Origin: Manis javanica
Taxonomy: Eukaryota; Chordata; Mammalia; Pholidota; Manidae
Reading direction: 5' to 3'
DNA: 64,000 bases
NCBI RefSeq assembly: GCF_040802235.1
Contig: NC_133157.1
Location: 90,568,001 to 90,632,000 of the forward strand
The position numbers and the translations under genes are program-made. Position 1 is the stretch's first letter, and each line of letters begins with the position of its first letter. Under the pieces are notes generated by a model. That model saw nothing but the letters and a program-made list of their open reading frames with translations, ran no database searches and was not told the origin of the DNA. Positions 11,189-20,990 of this stretch are shown piece by piece.

Positions 11189-12090
11189 AGGCCGTGACGG
11201 TCATTCTTTACTTTGGGCAGGATGGGCTCTATGTGTCCCTGTTGGTGTTTCCCCAGCCCCTTGCCAGGGATGTATCCCATGTCCATCATCATGCCTTGGG
11301 CGGGGGTGGAGTATTCATTAATGAGTTTGAGGCCTAAGTCTCTCATGACATCCCTCCCCCATAAATTGACCGGTAGAGGGAGTACATAAGGGGTGACTGT
11401 ACCCTCTTGTCCTTCAGGGGCTCGCCATTTCAATGGTTTGGCACTAATTGAAGGGCTTGACTCATATCCTAAACCTTGTAATGAATGTGAGGATTGGGTC
11501 ACAGGCCACTTGGAGGGCCACCAGGTTGCAGAGATAATACTTTTATCTGCTCCAGTGTCTAGGATTCCCTCAAAGCTCTTTCCCTCTATTTGAAGAGTTA
11601 ATTTTGGTCTGTCTGCTAAATCTAATACTATGAAGGCTGAATCCCAGTCAGAGGAGCCGAAGCCCCTTTCTCCCCTCTCCGTGTTGGTAGCAGGATAATT
11701 GGCGTGGAGACTAGGTAAAACTAAGAGCTGGGCTATGCGGTCTCCCGGGGATATAGGATAGATTCCTCTGGGAGCCGAACACATGATTTTTACCTGTCCT
11801 TCATAATCTTGATCTATGACTCCGGGATGAACTACCAGGCCTTTCAATGCAGCAGAAGAGCGCCCTAGGAGTAACCCAATGGTATTTGGTGGTAGGGGGC
11901 CTTTAAAGTCTGAAGGGATAGGCTGAACTCCCATCTGTGGAGTCAACACTATTCTGGTGGTGGCACGGATGTCCAATCCCGCGGAACCTGAAGTGGCTCT
12001 CCTTGGGGGGCCTGGTTGTTCCCGAATGACACTTGCGTGCTGGTTGCCCCATATATTTGCGGGCCCTGGTGACGGGGGCCCCTCTGGGCG
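11176..12090 (-). CDS. Pro: dUTPase, aspartic protease and G-patch, intact
   Basis: The frame is reached by -1 shift from gag at the A AAA AAC heptamer and gives 304 codons after the shift. It has no ATG of its own near its head. About 38 codons after the shift a dUTPase begins (GLDIRATT), with the nucleotide-binding motifs [23 protein letters not shown] and the C-terminal [11 protein letters not shown]. The retroviral protease follows, with the active site LDTGAD about 178 residues after the shift and the flap and GRD segment downstream. A C-terminal G-patch ([16 protein letters not shown]) is typical of betaretroviral Pro. The protease matures Gag and Pol polyproteins. The dUTPase lowers dUTP during reverse transcription. 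The frame ends in TAG just after the second shift site. No defects are seen. Confidence 0.95.
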   Translation of the reverse strand, partial: RPEGPPSPGPANIWGNQHASVIREQPGPPRRATSGSAGLDIRATTRIVLTPQMGVQPIPSDFKGPLPPNTIGLLLGRSSAALKGLVVHPGVIDQDYEGQVKIMCSAPRGIYPISPGDRIAQLLVLPSLHANYPATNTERGERGFGSSDWDSAFIVLDLADRPKLTLQIEGKSFEGILDTGADKSIISATWWPSKWPVTQSSHSLQGLGYESSPSISAKPLKWRAPEGQEGTVTPYVLPLPVNLWGRDVMRDLGLKLINEYSTPAQGMMMDMGYIPGKGLGKHQQGHIEPILPKVKNDRHGLGFS

Positions 12091-13706
12091 TTTTTTGGCA
12101 ACTCTAAGGGTTTCCCTTCTATATCTTTAATAGACCGGCACTCATTAGCCCAATGCCTGCCTTTCTTACACTTAGGGCACAACTCAGGGGTCTTTTGGGT
12201 TGTTTGTTCTGAAGCTGGGCTCCTACACTCTCTCTTTATATGTCCTAATTTCCCGCATTGAAAGCATTTGATACTTCTGTTAGTGATCCTGGCTTGTTTG
12301 TGGCTCTGTAATATGGCCGCGGCTAGGCCCGCATTGGTGAGTGGCCCTCCTATTTCTCTACAGGCTTTCAACCAGGCATGTATCCCTTTTTGTTTCCAGG
12401 GTGTTATCGCCTGTCTGCATTCCTTGGTACATTGTTCAAACACTAATTGCTCCACTAGGGGCATTGCTTGTTCCTGATCTCCAAATATTCTGCCTGCGGC
12501 CTCTATCATACGAGCGACAAAGTCAGAAAATGGCTCGCTCAGCCCCTGAATAATTTTTGTCAAATTGCCTGATACTTCTCCTTTGTTGGTGAGGGCTTTC
12601 CATGCCTTGGCGGCGCACGTGTTTATTTGTGCATATACCTGTAAGGGGAAGGCGGTCTGGTCGGCTACCCACTGTCCTTGGCCCGTCAGCATATCATATG
12701 ACCATGCAGGCTGTCCTTCGGCCGCGTTTGCGCGTGCCTGGGTCATGCTGATATCATGCCACAATGCCTTCCATTCTATGTATTGCCCCATACTAGAAAG
12801 GCATGCCTTAGTTACATATTGCCAGTCTGCGGGTGTCATGGCTGTCTCTGTTAATCTCTCAACTTGTGCTATGGTATAGTTAGCACTGACTCCATAAGCC
12901 CGAACGGATTCTGCTAACTCCTTAACTTGTTTATGGCTCAGGGGCTGGTGAGAGCGTACACCGTTATCCTCAAATACAGGAAACATTTGTCTAATTGCCT
13001 GAAGAGTATCTGGGTGGCAAAAGGAGAGTGCGCCACTCACGTAAGGTGGCGGGGCAAAGGGCGTCGGGGGACACCCTGCTTTCATTTTTTCCTTGGTCCG
13101 CTTTTCAACTTTGCTGGTTCCCTTACTTCTACACTCTGCGGTTTTATTTTCTTCCCCTTCCTCTGCGGACGTTAATTCCTCCTCAGATTCCCTATTGGAG
13201 AGTTGGAGGTCCCTCAACTCTTTCCAGGGGTATTTACTATTTTCTCCGAGGCGATTGTCACTCGCTTCTCGGGGCTCTTTCGCTTTTGCCCTAGGTGGGC
13301 TTTCTCCCTCACTCTGAGGTTTCTTTACCTTCGTTTTTGTGGCCTTTTTTCGGCCGCGCGCGCTCTCTGTTTCCCGTTCCGTTTCTGACATGCTCTCTTG
13401 GATATCTGTCAATGCTCTCTGACCTTCTTTTATTACCTTTTCACATCTCTCATCTTGCAGACAAGCTCTAATCAGTTTCCAGAGGGGCCTGGTGCCTCCC
13501 CTCAGGCTACCCTCCTCCTCCTCTCTATCAAGATCTTTCCCCAGTTTGTCCCAGCTCGGGATTGAGAGGGACCCTGAACAAATGAACCAGGGGGCCACAC
13601 GGTCTATCTCCTTCACAAAAGATCCTAAGACTTTGCTGGAGACCTTCAAGTTTCGCTCTTTGAGAGCTGTCTGCAGCGCCGTGACTAATGACGGTGCATT
13701 CCCCAT
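11949..13706 (-). CDS. Gag structural polyprotein, intact
   Basis: This 585-residue precursor builds the virion core. It starts MGNAPS, a plausible N-myristoylation signal for membrane targeting, in a strong context (GCACCATGG). Residues 60-210 are charged and rich in Glu/Lys/Ser. A PPPY late-domain motif, used to recruit NEDD4-type ligases for budding, is at 219-222. Capsid spans about 225-470 and includes the major homology region (387-406, with Q-G-x2-E-x3-F). Nucleocapsid has two CCHC knuckles at 481-494 and 510-523 (both C-x2-C-x4-H-x4-C). The frameshift heptamer encodes Lys538-Asn539, so residues 540-585 exist only in unshifted Gag. Length and order match betaretrovirus and IAP-like Gag. 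No stop, indel or lost zinc ligand was seen. Confidence 0.96.
   Translation of the reverse strand: MGNAPSLVTALQTALKERNLKVSSKVLGSFVKEIDRVAPWFICSGSLSIPSWDKLGKDLDREEEEGSLRGGTRPLWKLIRACLQDERCEKVIKEGQRALTDIQESMSETERETESARGRKKATKTKVKKPQSEGESPPRAKAKEPREASDNRLGENSKYPWKELRDLQLSNRESEEELTSAEEGEENKTAECRSKGTSKVEKRTKEKMKAGCPPTPFAPPPYVSGALSFCHPDTLQAIRQMFPVFEDNGVRSHQPLSHKQVKELAESVRAYGVSANYTIAQVERLTETAMTPADWQYVTKACLSSMGQYIEWKALWHDISMTQARANAAEGQPAWSYDMLTGQGQWVADQTAFPLQVYAQINTCAAKAWKALTNKGEVSGNLTKIIQGLSEPFSDFVARMIEAAGRIFGDQEQAMPLVEQLVFEQCTKECRQAITPWKQKGIHAWLKACREIGGPLTNAGLAAAILQSHKQARITNRSIKCFQCGKLGHIKRECRSPASEQTTQKTPELCPKCKKGRHWANECRSIKDIEGKPLELPKNAQRGPRHQGPQIYGATSTQVSFGNNQAPQGEPLQVPRDWTSVPPPE
12061..12096 (-). 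promoter_or_regulatory. gag-pro -1 ribosomal frameshift site
   Basis: The heptamer A AAA AAC at 12090-12096 (minus strand) is exactly in register with gag codons Lys-Asn, one of the most efficient known slippery sequences. After an 8-nt spacer, two self-complementary GGGCCC blocks (12076-12081 and 12061-12066) can form a 6-bp GC stem with a 9-nt loop. Loop bases could pair further downstream as a pseudoknot. The shifted frame is open through pro. Confidence 0.92.
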
Positions 13707-13856
13707 GGTGCCTCCTTATTTACAGAGAACCATCAACCATCATCCTAAAAAGCAGGGGCCTCTCGGAACTTACCCCTCCGGGCTTTCTTCTGACCTGCAG
13801 TTCTGAATCCTCTCCAGATGTCTGAAGGGTCCTCCCTGTGCCGGTGATGTTCTGGT
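13707..13856 (-). promoter_or_regulatory. Proviral leader with candidate major splice donor
   Basis: The 150-nt stretch between primer site and gag ATG contains GGGGTAAGT on the minus strand, with GTAAGT at 13768-13773. This is a full match to the intron side of a 5' splice consensus. Joined to the acceptor near 8702 it would yield an env mRNA. Packaging signals are expected here, but no specific structure was identified. Confidence 0.65.
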
Positions 13857-13874
13857 TCCCGGGTTTCGGCACCA
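13857..13874 (-). promoter_or_regulatory. Primer binding site for tRNA-Phe
   Basis: The minus strand reads TGGTGCCGAAACCCGGGA, an 18-nt match to the complement of the 3' end of mammalian tRNA-Phe(GAA) including CCA. It begins 2 nt after the 5' LTR. Phe priming is characteristic of rodent IAP elements, whereas MMTV- and HML-type betaretroviruses generally use lysine tRNAs. The tRNA identity is from knowledge of the tRNA sequence, not from a search. Confidence 0.92.
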
Positions 13875-13876
13875 CT

Positions 13877-14210
13877 TGTCGCGTGCCCTGTCCTCGCCGG
13901 CAAGAACAGCACGCAACAACAGCAGGATTCTTCTGCAGAAAGCTTTATTCTTCAGCTCTTTGTGAAACAAATGAGTTGGGCAGGACCCAGAGGGGAAGGA
14001 GAGGCTTGCTTATATAGTTCTCATGCTCTGACCTGGTTGGTGCGGCTCCATATGCCTTATTAGCATAACCATTTGGTGGGTCTCATTGGTCCTTATGCCA
14101 AGGCGCAATTAGCATGTAGTTTAGTGGTGTGGGATGATTTGTCATTAGGAAGTTCGGGGCCTTCCGGCTGCCCTGCATGGGGCGCTATTTTCTGAGCGCG
14201 GCTGCCAACA
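13877..14210 (-). repeat. 5' LTR of the provirus
   Basis: The LTR is 334 bp and identical to the 3' LTR at every position I compared (constant offset of 7692). It is the copy expected to drive transcription: CCAAT, TATA, and an inferred start about 25-30 nt after TATA, near 13986-13991. The polyadenylation signal at 13944-13949 lies within R. The outer junction to host DNA is 14210/14211. Confidence 0.97.
14010..14089 (-). promoter_or_regulatory. LTR core promoter (CCAAT and TATA boxes)
   Basis: On the minus strand a CCAAT box (14085-14089, within GGACCAATGAG) precedes TATATAA (14010-14016) by about 70 nt. ATGCTAAT octamer-like motifs flank the CCAAT region. Together they form a conventional RNA polymerase II promoter for the provirus. 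Activity is not shown by sequence; such LTRs are usually methylated. Confidence 0.8.
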
Positions 14211-17200
14211 TCCATAAAAACCAGCTCCCCTTCTCTTGATTTAAAAAACTGAATCTGTCTAACACAATGGTGAAGCAGCAGAAAGTGAATCGCCTTCAGA
14301 GTCACACTGAAATGAACCAGCCAATGAAAAAAAAAAAATCAAGGAAACAAAGTTGTAAATATTACAGCCTATTTACATAACAACAATGTAATTCAGTTTA
14401 CTTTCAAAGAAAAAAAAGTCAAAATAACACTCTACTCTCCTTCACAAGAGCCCTGAGAACCTGGTGACTCAAACGGCAATCCGTCTCACAGAAAAGAGTC
14501 AGAAAGAGGCAACATCCTCGTCCCCCTGTACATGTGGCCAAAAGCACATGCCCTGAGCGTGCCCAGTTCAGGGTATGACCCTGCTATCACCTTTCCAGCA
14601 GCTGCCGCTTCTGGGATATGATGGTTACCTACAGATGGGCCTGCACCAAGCAGGGCCTCCAGACAACACAAGACCCTCCGGTGTTCCCAGTGGCCTTCCC
14701 TTGGGGATCTCACAGGATTCCTGTATCCTTGCTTGATTTTCCAATGACTCCTGCCCCTCCTCAATTATTGTCACTTTCTGGACAGGAGAGCAGGAATCTG
14801 TTCTCAGCCCCCAAACACAGCTGTTAGCACCTGCTGGAGAAAGTGAAAGCATGCTTCTGAGAACACCACGCCCCACCCCCAACCCCGGGAAGGAGCCTGG
14901 AGGTTTCCTTGACCCTGCAGTCCTTTACTGGAAAGAGGCCGCATAAGCGTGTGTCCTTCCCTGCCTCTGGTGCCACCTGCCCAGTTGGCTTCCCCTGGGT
15001 TGGACCAGACCCAAGGCAGCCTGCTCTGTGCATACTTTGGGATCAGACCCACTTTCTGGTGGGCAGTGGGCCCCCTCAGAACTCAGACCCCAGACCTAGC
15101 AAGGTCAGACACACTGTCGGGCCACAGCCTGACTGCTCTGCAGGGAGAGGGGTGCATGGCAACCTGAGCGGATTCTCTCCAGAGCGGAAGCCCGCTCTGG
15201 CTCTGGCCCAGCAGCAGCAAGGGGAACACCCAGCCCAGTCTGAACCCGCAGCACCCTGCCAGGCAGAGCAAGGCCTCTGAGTCAAAGAAGGCAGCTAGCC
15301 CGGCAAGGCTGCAGGGCCCCTGGACAAACCGGCTATGCCAGTGGGTCCCACGACACGGCCTCTGCCAACCCAGACTAAAAACAGATAATGAATGTTATAC
15401 TGTGTGTGTGTGTGCATATATACAAACATATATACAGACACATGTATTTATATATAAATGTACATATTTAACTTTTTATTGTTAACTATACCACAGGTAC
15501 AGAAAGCTGCATGAAACAATAGGAAGAGTAATGAAGTATCGCAAGGCAAACATGCTTGTAACCACTGCCCGTGACCCCCAGGGCTACCCTCCCCCTCCTG
15601 GAGAACCCACAAGGCTGAGTTTCCCTGTCTGTACTTCGGGACTTCCCTTGTAGCATGATTACCCACATACGCCCCTATATGATGGCATTAGGTTTGCCTT
15701 TTATTTGTTTTTGGCTATGCCTTACAAGCCCCTAAGCTCCCACACAAGTTATACATACACATAGATGTGTACCTTCATCTCCGCATGTCTGTATGTATCC
15801 ACTGGTGCGTGCACAGACACCTCACCAGGCTCAGGAACAACTAGGGCCCCTCCCCAGCTGCTCAGTACACTGTACCTCTCAATGCCATGAACAGGTTAAG
15901 AAGCACAGGTATAAATTAAACCACAGTTCGACAAAATAAAACTGCATATGGAATCTCAACTTTGAACTCTGAGAACAATTCCCCTAAATAGGTACTGAGC
16001 CACACCCAAAGCCCCTGAAACCCCCATATTGCCCCCACCCATCCCTTGTGGATTTCACCCAGGACCCAGGGACATAATCCCCATCTCCTACCAACCCCTC
16101 AATTTCTTCAGGACAGAAGCCAGTGTCAGGGGCTCCCTGATTGCCAAGTGTACATGAATTTGAGGATGAGTTGTCAGGCCTGGTCATTATTAAAAATTAA
16201 AATACATTATATTAAAATGGAAGGTGATAAATTCTCATAACTCATCACCTGCTGTTTTATTGTTTTTGACCTTCAGGTTACTTGTGTCTGTGGTGTCCAC
16301 CTGCTGGGAACACCTTATGCTGGTGACTGCTGCTCACCTCTTCCCAACTCTCTGTTTGGTGACATTGTGTGGGTAGCTGGAACTCAGCTGCACTGGAGTA
16401 CCCCAGGACCACTCAGACATACCCTGTGTGGTGACACCAGGGCAGCCAAAGATGCAGTCAGAAGCAGGGCCAGAGGGACTCGGAGACAGAATCGGAAATG
16501 AAGCACAGCAGGTTGAGATCACAGAGGCAGGACATAGCATCCCTGCAGTGGTGAGGCCCTCAGCATGAGGGGATCAACAGCCCCTGACTTGGGACTGGGC
16601 GTCCGACACCTGAATGGTTGCCTCACCACCTGCAGCTTAGGGATAAAACACACATTAGAGTATTTTCTCCCCTATTGGCTATTCCCTTAGCCAGGGAAAG
16701 GACACATGTTTTCAATCCAGAAAATAGAGTCTATTACAAATAGAAAGAGCAACACAGTCCCTGGAAGTCACCCTCATTAGCATTTGAGTGCCTTGGACAT
16801 GGCTTGTTTTTGCCTGAGATGGCACAGCTGTCCCTACGGGTCTGTGGCCTTCATGCTCTGCCCTTTCACTTTGGGAGCAAAACAAATGGGGTGACCCACT
16901 GTTGACTGTTTTCTGCCAGAAGTTCTGTGTGCTGGGTCCAAGTGGACTGGCTGTCACAACTCACCCCGAGTTCATCATGCTGGGTCCTGGACAATTTTGG
17001 AAGCATGTTCAGAGAACACTTGACTTCATAGTAGCTTTTCACAGCCCAGTAGACTGCGCAAGACAGATAATTCAGACAGCAGACCCCAGAGAAGGCTGAA
17101 GGCCCCAGAGCACCCCAGAGGTGCTGCAGGGGTCTGGGTCAAGGGGCTGGGCAGGATCCCACAGCGTGCACCTGGAAACATCAGATGCAAACAACATAAT

Positions 17201-17244
17201 GTAAAACTAAAACCAGGTTTCACACTGCAGCGATCAAGATGTCC
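14211..17244. other. Non-coding flank right of the provirus
   Basis: No gene is recognised. The bases beside the LTR (14211-14216, TCCATA) do not repeat the left flank. A short TG/TA-rich patch lies near 15400-15465. Overlapping frames around 14909-15285 are GC-rich chance frames without domains. Confidence 0.5.
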
Positions 17245-17365
17245 AGGTAAAGCAGTGGCTCTCCAGTAGCAGTGTACAAATGACCCTCTGGGGTGGGTGT
17301 TAACATGCAGGTTCCTGAGCCCCTCCCCCCATGGTCTGAACTCAGTGACTCTGGAGTGAGGCCAC
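17245..17365 (+). repeat. MER5-type hAT (Charlie) DNA transposon fragment
   Basis: The segment 'AACATGCAGGTTCCTGAGCC' with a preceding 'CTCTGGGGTGGG' and a following 'GACTCTGGAGTGAGG' matches the MER5A pattern of blocks remembered from mammalian genomes. It is short and diverged, with approximate edges. Confidence 0.5.
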
Positions 17366-17479
17366 CCTCACTGACCAGCCGTTTGCTTTGTGACCTGTGT
17401 GTGGGACAGAGGTGTCATCTGGCCCCCAGGGATACCAATAGCCATTGTTACTAGTTTTGCAGGGTCTGTGATGGTCCGG

Positions 17480-17535
17480 TGATGTGTCACATGCCTGCCA
17501 CATAATAAGTGCTCAGATACATTGAATTTGTTAAT
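17480..17535 (+). repeat. L2 3'-end fragment
   Basis: 'GCCACATAATAAGTGCTCAG' followed by a diverged 'ATACATTGAATTTG' resembles the L2/MIR-type 3' terminus (CATAGTAGGTGCTCAATAAA). The match is short, so the family call is tentative. Confidence 0.45.
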
Positions 17536-20500
17536 GTCATGAAGCACCACATGGTTCTCAGATTCAATGGGATTCTTTGTTCTGTTTATCCATAGCTCTG
17601 CAGCCTGGCCCCAGTTCTTGGATTGGTCCAGTACACAGATTTCGGGAGAAATCTGGTCGCATTTGTGTCTTTGCAGGTTCTGTTGCTTAGCAACAGCCTG
17701 GACCCATGCCCCTACCCCTACCCCAGCTGAGTGACTTAGACCTGGCCTGTCCTTTGCCCCCTGCCACAGCCAGGGGTGTGTTTCATGATGGGGTAACAGG
17801 GACCCCAGTACAATACAGTTATTTCACTGAGCCCAGATTTGCAGCAACCCTCCTCCCTCCAGCTGACCCAAACGGGAAAAGCACTTATGAAGTGGGATTA
17901 GGATGCGTGTGTCCCTGAGGGCAGATGGGATGGCTCTGGACTACGGCGGCCCAGGTGGCCCAGGTTCGGGATGGGATGCTCCTGTTTGGCCATGCCACTG
18001 CTGCCCTCGGGGCACGCCTCTTTGCATCCTGCTGGGAGGGCAGGTCACAGCCTCCTTCCATGGAGCTCAGGCCTCTTCAGAAACCATGGGGATGTGAGTG
18101 GGGAGCCTGCCTGGAGCTTTGGGCTCCCCTGGCTAGGGGTCCTAAGTCACCAGAGTTCAGAGTGTGGAGAAGCTCCTGAATGAGCCGACGCCCCAAGGCC
18201 TTGCTTCTCACCTGGCCCCGTCTCATCCCCACTGCATCCCATCCTGGGCAGAGAAATCAGCACCCCCTCAGGGACACGATTTGCTGACCCCACACCATCT
18301 CAGATGCTGACCACAGTGGAAAGTGTCTCTCACATGGCAAGTAGCTGTGCGAGCCAGGTTCCTGGGGAAGCCCTGCAGACCTTGGGAAGCAGCTGACACA
18401 CCCTCAGCCTCCCTGTCTGACCAAGTGCCACGCGCTGCCTGGCACTGGGCTCTTCTCTTTCCAAGATAACCTGAGTGCCAACCTGCTTCCAGCCACCGGT
18501 GATGTACCCCACCCAGGACTCCAGGTCTGTTAGGGGATGCAGCCCACTCAGATCACATTACCCCCGAACCAACCTTTGGGGCCCCGGGCAGAGACCTTAG
18601 CCAGCTGTCCCAACACTGATCCCTCCTCTGCTCAGCAGGGTGACTCACCTCTGCAGGCAGCTCTGCAGGGGCCGTGTGGGGTGTGCAAGCAGCACTCCAA
18701 AGAAAAACAGGGCACTGCTGCCGGTGGGAGGGTGAACAGGTGCTCAGACCATGGACAGGCTCACACACGCATGCTCACAACCACACACAAACTCAAACAC
18801 CATGATGCTTCCTCTCAGGCCCTAGGCATTGCCCAGATGCAGGGCTCCAGGGCAGTGTTAAGGACAGGGGCATTGTCACCAAGGAAGAGCTTGGGGCTGG
18901 CAGCTCAGCAGTCCCCCGAGGAGGACCCGCTAGTCATGAACAGAGGTACTGCATGTTTCTGGGTAAAGAGAAACAAACAAGAGCAGGGACAGTCTAGCCT
19001 GCTTCATCTCAGATGAGCAGGGTCACTCAGGTAACCCTAGAAAGTCACAGCAGGAACCCCAGCATGTATCAGGGGACCACAGCCCTAATCTGGATCCCCT
19101 TGGCCTGAGTGGGGACCATGCAGCCGTGAGTGGCTGCTGTGTGTAGAGGGGCAGTATTATATGCACTTTCCCTGAAGCAAGCCCGAGATGGGGCAATTGT
19201 GAGTGGTTAGTCCAGGAGGTGGTCTCTGGAGGCTCCAGGGAGCTGCGGGGAGAGACAGGGATGGAGACAAAGCAGGGGGCAGGTGGTGCATTTGCTGGGG
19301 CTTTGCGAGCCAGTTGTTAAGCCCAGCTATCATTAAAAATTATATCATATGAATGGGAAAATGACATAAATTATATCAGAACAAGGGCACTGCTAACACT
19401 CTTGGCTCCCTACCTGTGTCAGCACGTTTCCTATCAGTCAGTTCCTGGGGTGTCCACCTTAGTGTGCAACTGGCACAGTGTGGCAGGAGCCCCAGCTCTC
19501 CTGCCAGGGCGAGTTCAGCCAGCGCCGGCACGTCTGCCTGTGGAAACCTACAAATGCTGTGAGTCAGGGCCTTTACGCTTTTCTGGAGAGCCAATCGGTA
19601 AGGTTTTATCCGTACATGGCAGGCTGGAAGGACCGTTACTGAGCAGGACCTGGGTGCAGACTCCCTGGAACACTGGTGTCTGAGTTATTGGAACCCAGGA
19701 CGTTTTTCCACCAGCTCCACTCCCTCACTGGCTGATGCTGCTTCCAGGAGAGTGTTGGGGGCTACCTTCCCGCCTTTTGTGTGGCCTGAGTCAGGGGGCG
19801 CAGAAGGGCTCCAGCAGCCTCTGCCACAGAGCATCCCCCAGTGCGGTGTCTCTCGGTTCCCTTTCATCTCTTCCGTGCCTGTCCTGCACCCTGACATGGC
19901 AACCGTGCGTGTCTTGCCTGCATATAGGGTCACCAAGCACCTGGTCTCATCCCACCTCGCAATCCCACAGCCCTTGGCTGCCTCCCTGCCTGACTCTCGC
20001 TGAGGGAGATGCTGCCCCACGGCCCCAGGAAAGCCCAGCCTCTCCTTGTGCAGATGGAATGGGAGGAACTCAGCTCGGGACCCACCGAGAGGTTTCAGAG
20101 CACAGTGGGCCGGGCCCAGAGAAGCTGGCGCTCTGACCAACTTCCCACCCGCTCATGGGAACACAGCCTAGAGCTCAGCACACTCCACAGCCCGCGGACA
20201 GCGCAAGGCGTGAGGGAAGACGGCTGTGCGGGCTCAGCCCCCTTTTCTCACGCTGTGCAGGGCCCCAGGGTCCAGCCACCGCCGAGTCCGAGAACCGCCC
20301 TCTGCTTGTAGAGACCAGGAGCGCTCTCCTTGAATGTATTCTTCCTCATCCAAAAGCATAAGTTTAACATGATTTCCTGACTTATCTGTTACGTTTGTTG
20401 GAAACTTCCAGTGAATTAATGGTGTTAGCAAGCTTATCCACCCACTAATTTCTTTTTTTGCAAAGAAGTAGTCAGAGAAGAAATGAAAGGCCTCAGGGGC

Positions 20501-20671
20501 TGAAACCAGAGGACGGCCCTGGTGCTTTCTTTCAATGTGTCCACAGGCAGCACTCACAAAAGAAAGCCTTCGGTTAGACTGGCCTGGGACAAAAAACTGA
20601 TTCAAGTTCCCGGTGTTTCAGAGTGGAGTTTTGGCTCTCCAGAGAGTGACTGGGTCAGAGGAGCACATTGA
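17536..20671. other. Non-coding, nothing recognised
   Basis: GC-rich unique sequence with many short overlapping frames on both strands. None carries a domain, signal peptide or repeat signature that I recognise. Confidence 0.45.
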
Positions 20672-20990
20672 TCAGATGGCGGACGCCCCAAATCCGTCCC
20701 CGAACCCAACAACACAAACTGCTCTGATTACAAGCTGCAAACCCAAACAGGCCTGAATGCCAGGACCGGATGGCGGCAGGGGCCGCGGGCGGGCGGCTCG
20801 GAAGGCGAGCTCTGCAGGCGCACGTGCACACAGGCCCCGGGCAGCGTCGCCCCGGTCAGCAGCCACGCCGCAGCCTCCCTCTGCCACAGCCTCCCTCCAC
20901 CGCTGCACACAGCCTCTGCATCCAGTCAGTCTCCGACCGGGCCTCCTCAGGGGGCCGGCCGATGCCGACATGGCCTCACTGCAGATGGGA
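20672..20990. other. CpG-rich patch
   Basis: About 320 bp are clearly denser in CpG than the surroundings (GGCGGC, CCGCGGGCGGGCGGC, GCGTCGCCCC, GCCGGCCGATGCCGAC). This resembles a small CpG island. No TATA box, exon or splice signal was identified with it. It could be a promoter of an unannotated transcript, or GC-biased unique sequence. Confidence 0.45.

Larger units (their letters stand above)
6185..14210 (-). mobile_element. Complete endogenous betaretrovirus-like (IAP-type, class II) provirus
   Basis: This is an 8026-bp element read on the minus strand: 5' LTR (13877-14210), tRNA-Phe primer site, leader, gag, pro, pol, env, polypurine tract, 3' LTR (6185-6518). Gag, pro, pol and env are all open with no internal stop or indel. 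Gag, pro and pol lie in successive -1 frames, as in betaretroviruses. The dUTPase and G-patch in the pro frame, the two CCHC fingers in Gag, the single-exon Env overlapping pol and the short LTR all fit class II ERVs. The Phe primer site and the AATAAAGCTTT segment in the LTR recall rodent IAP elements. The LTRs are identical, so insertion or homogenisation was recent. No target-site duplication is seen at the ends. Whether it is transcribed or mobile cannot be told from sequence. Confidence 0.97.

Noticed and set aside
13003..13388. Plus-strand frames opposite gag, one with hydrophobic runs
   Set aside because: The hydrophobic residues are the antisense of the Glu/Lys-rich segment of Gag; not a membrane protein gene.
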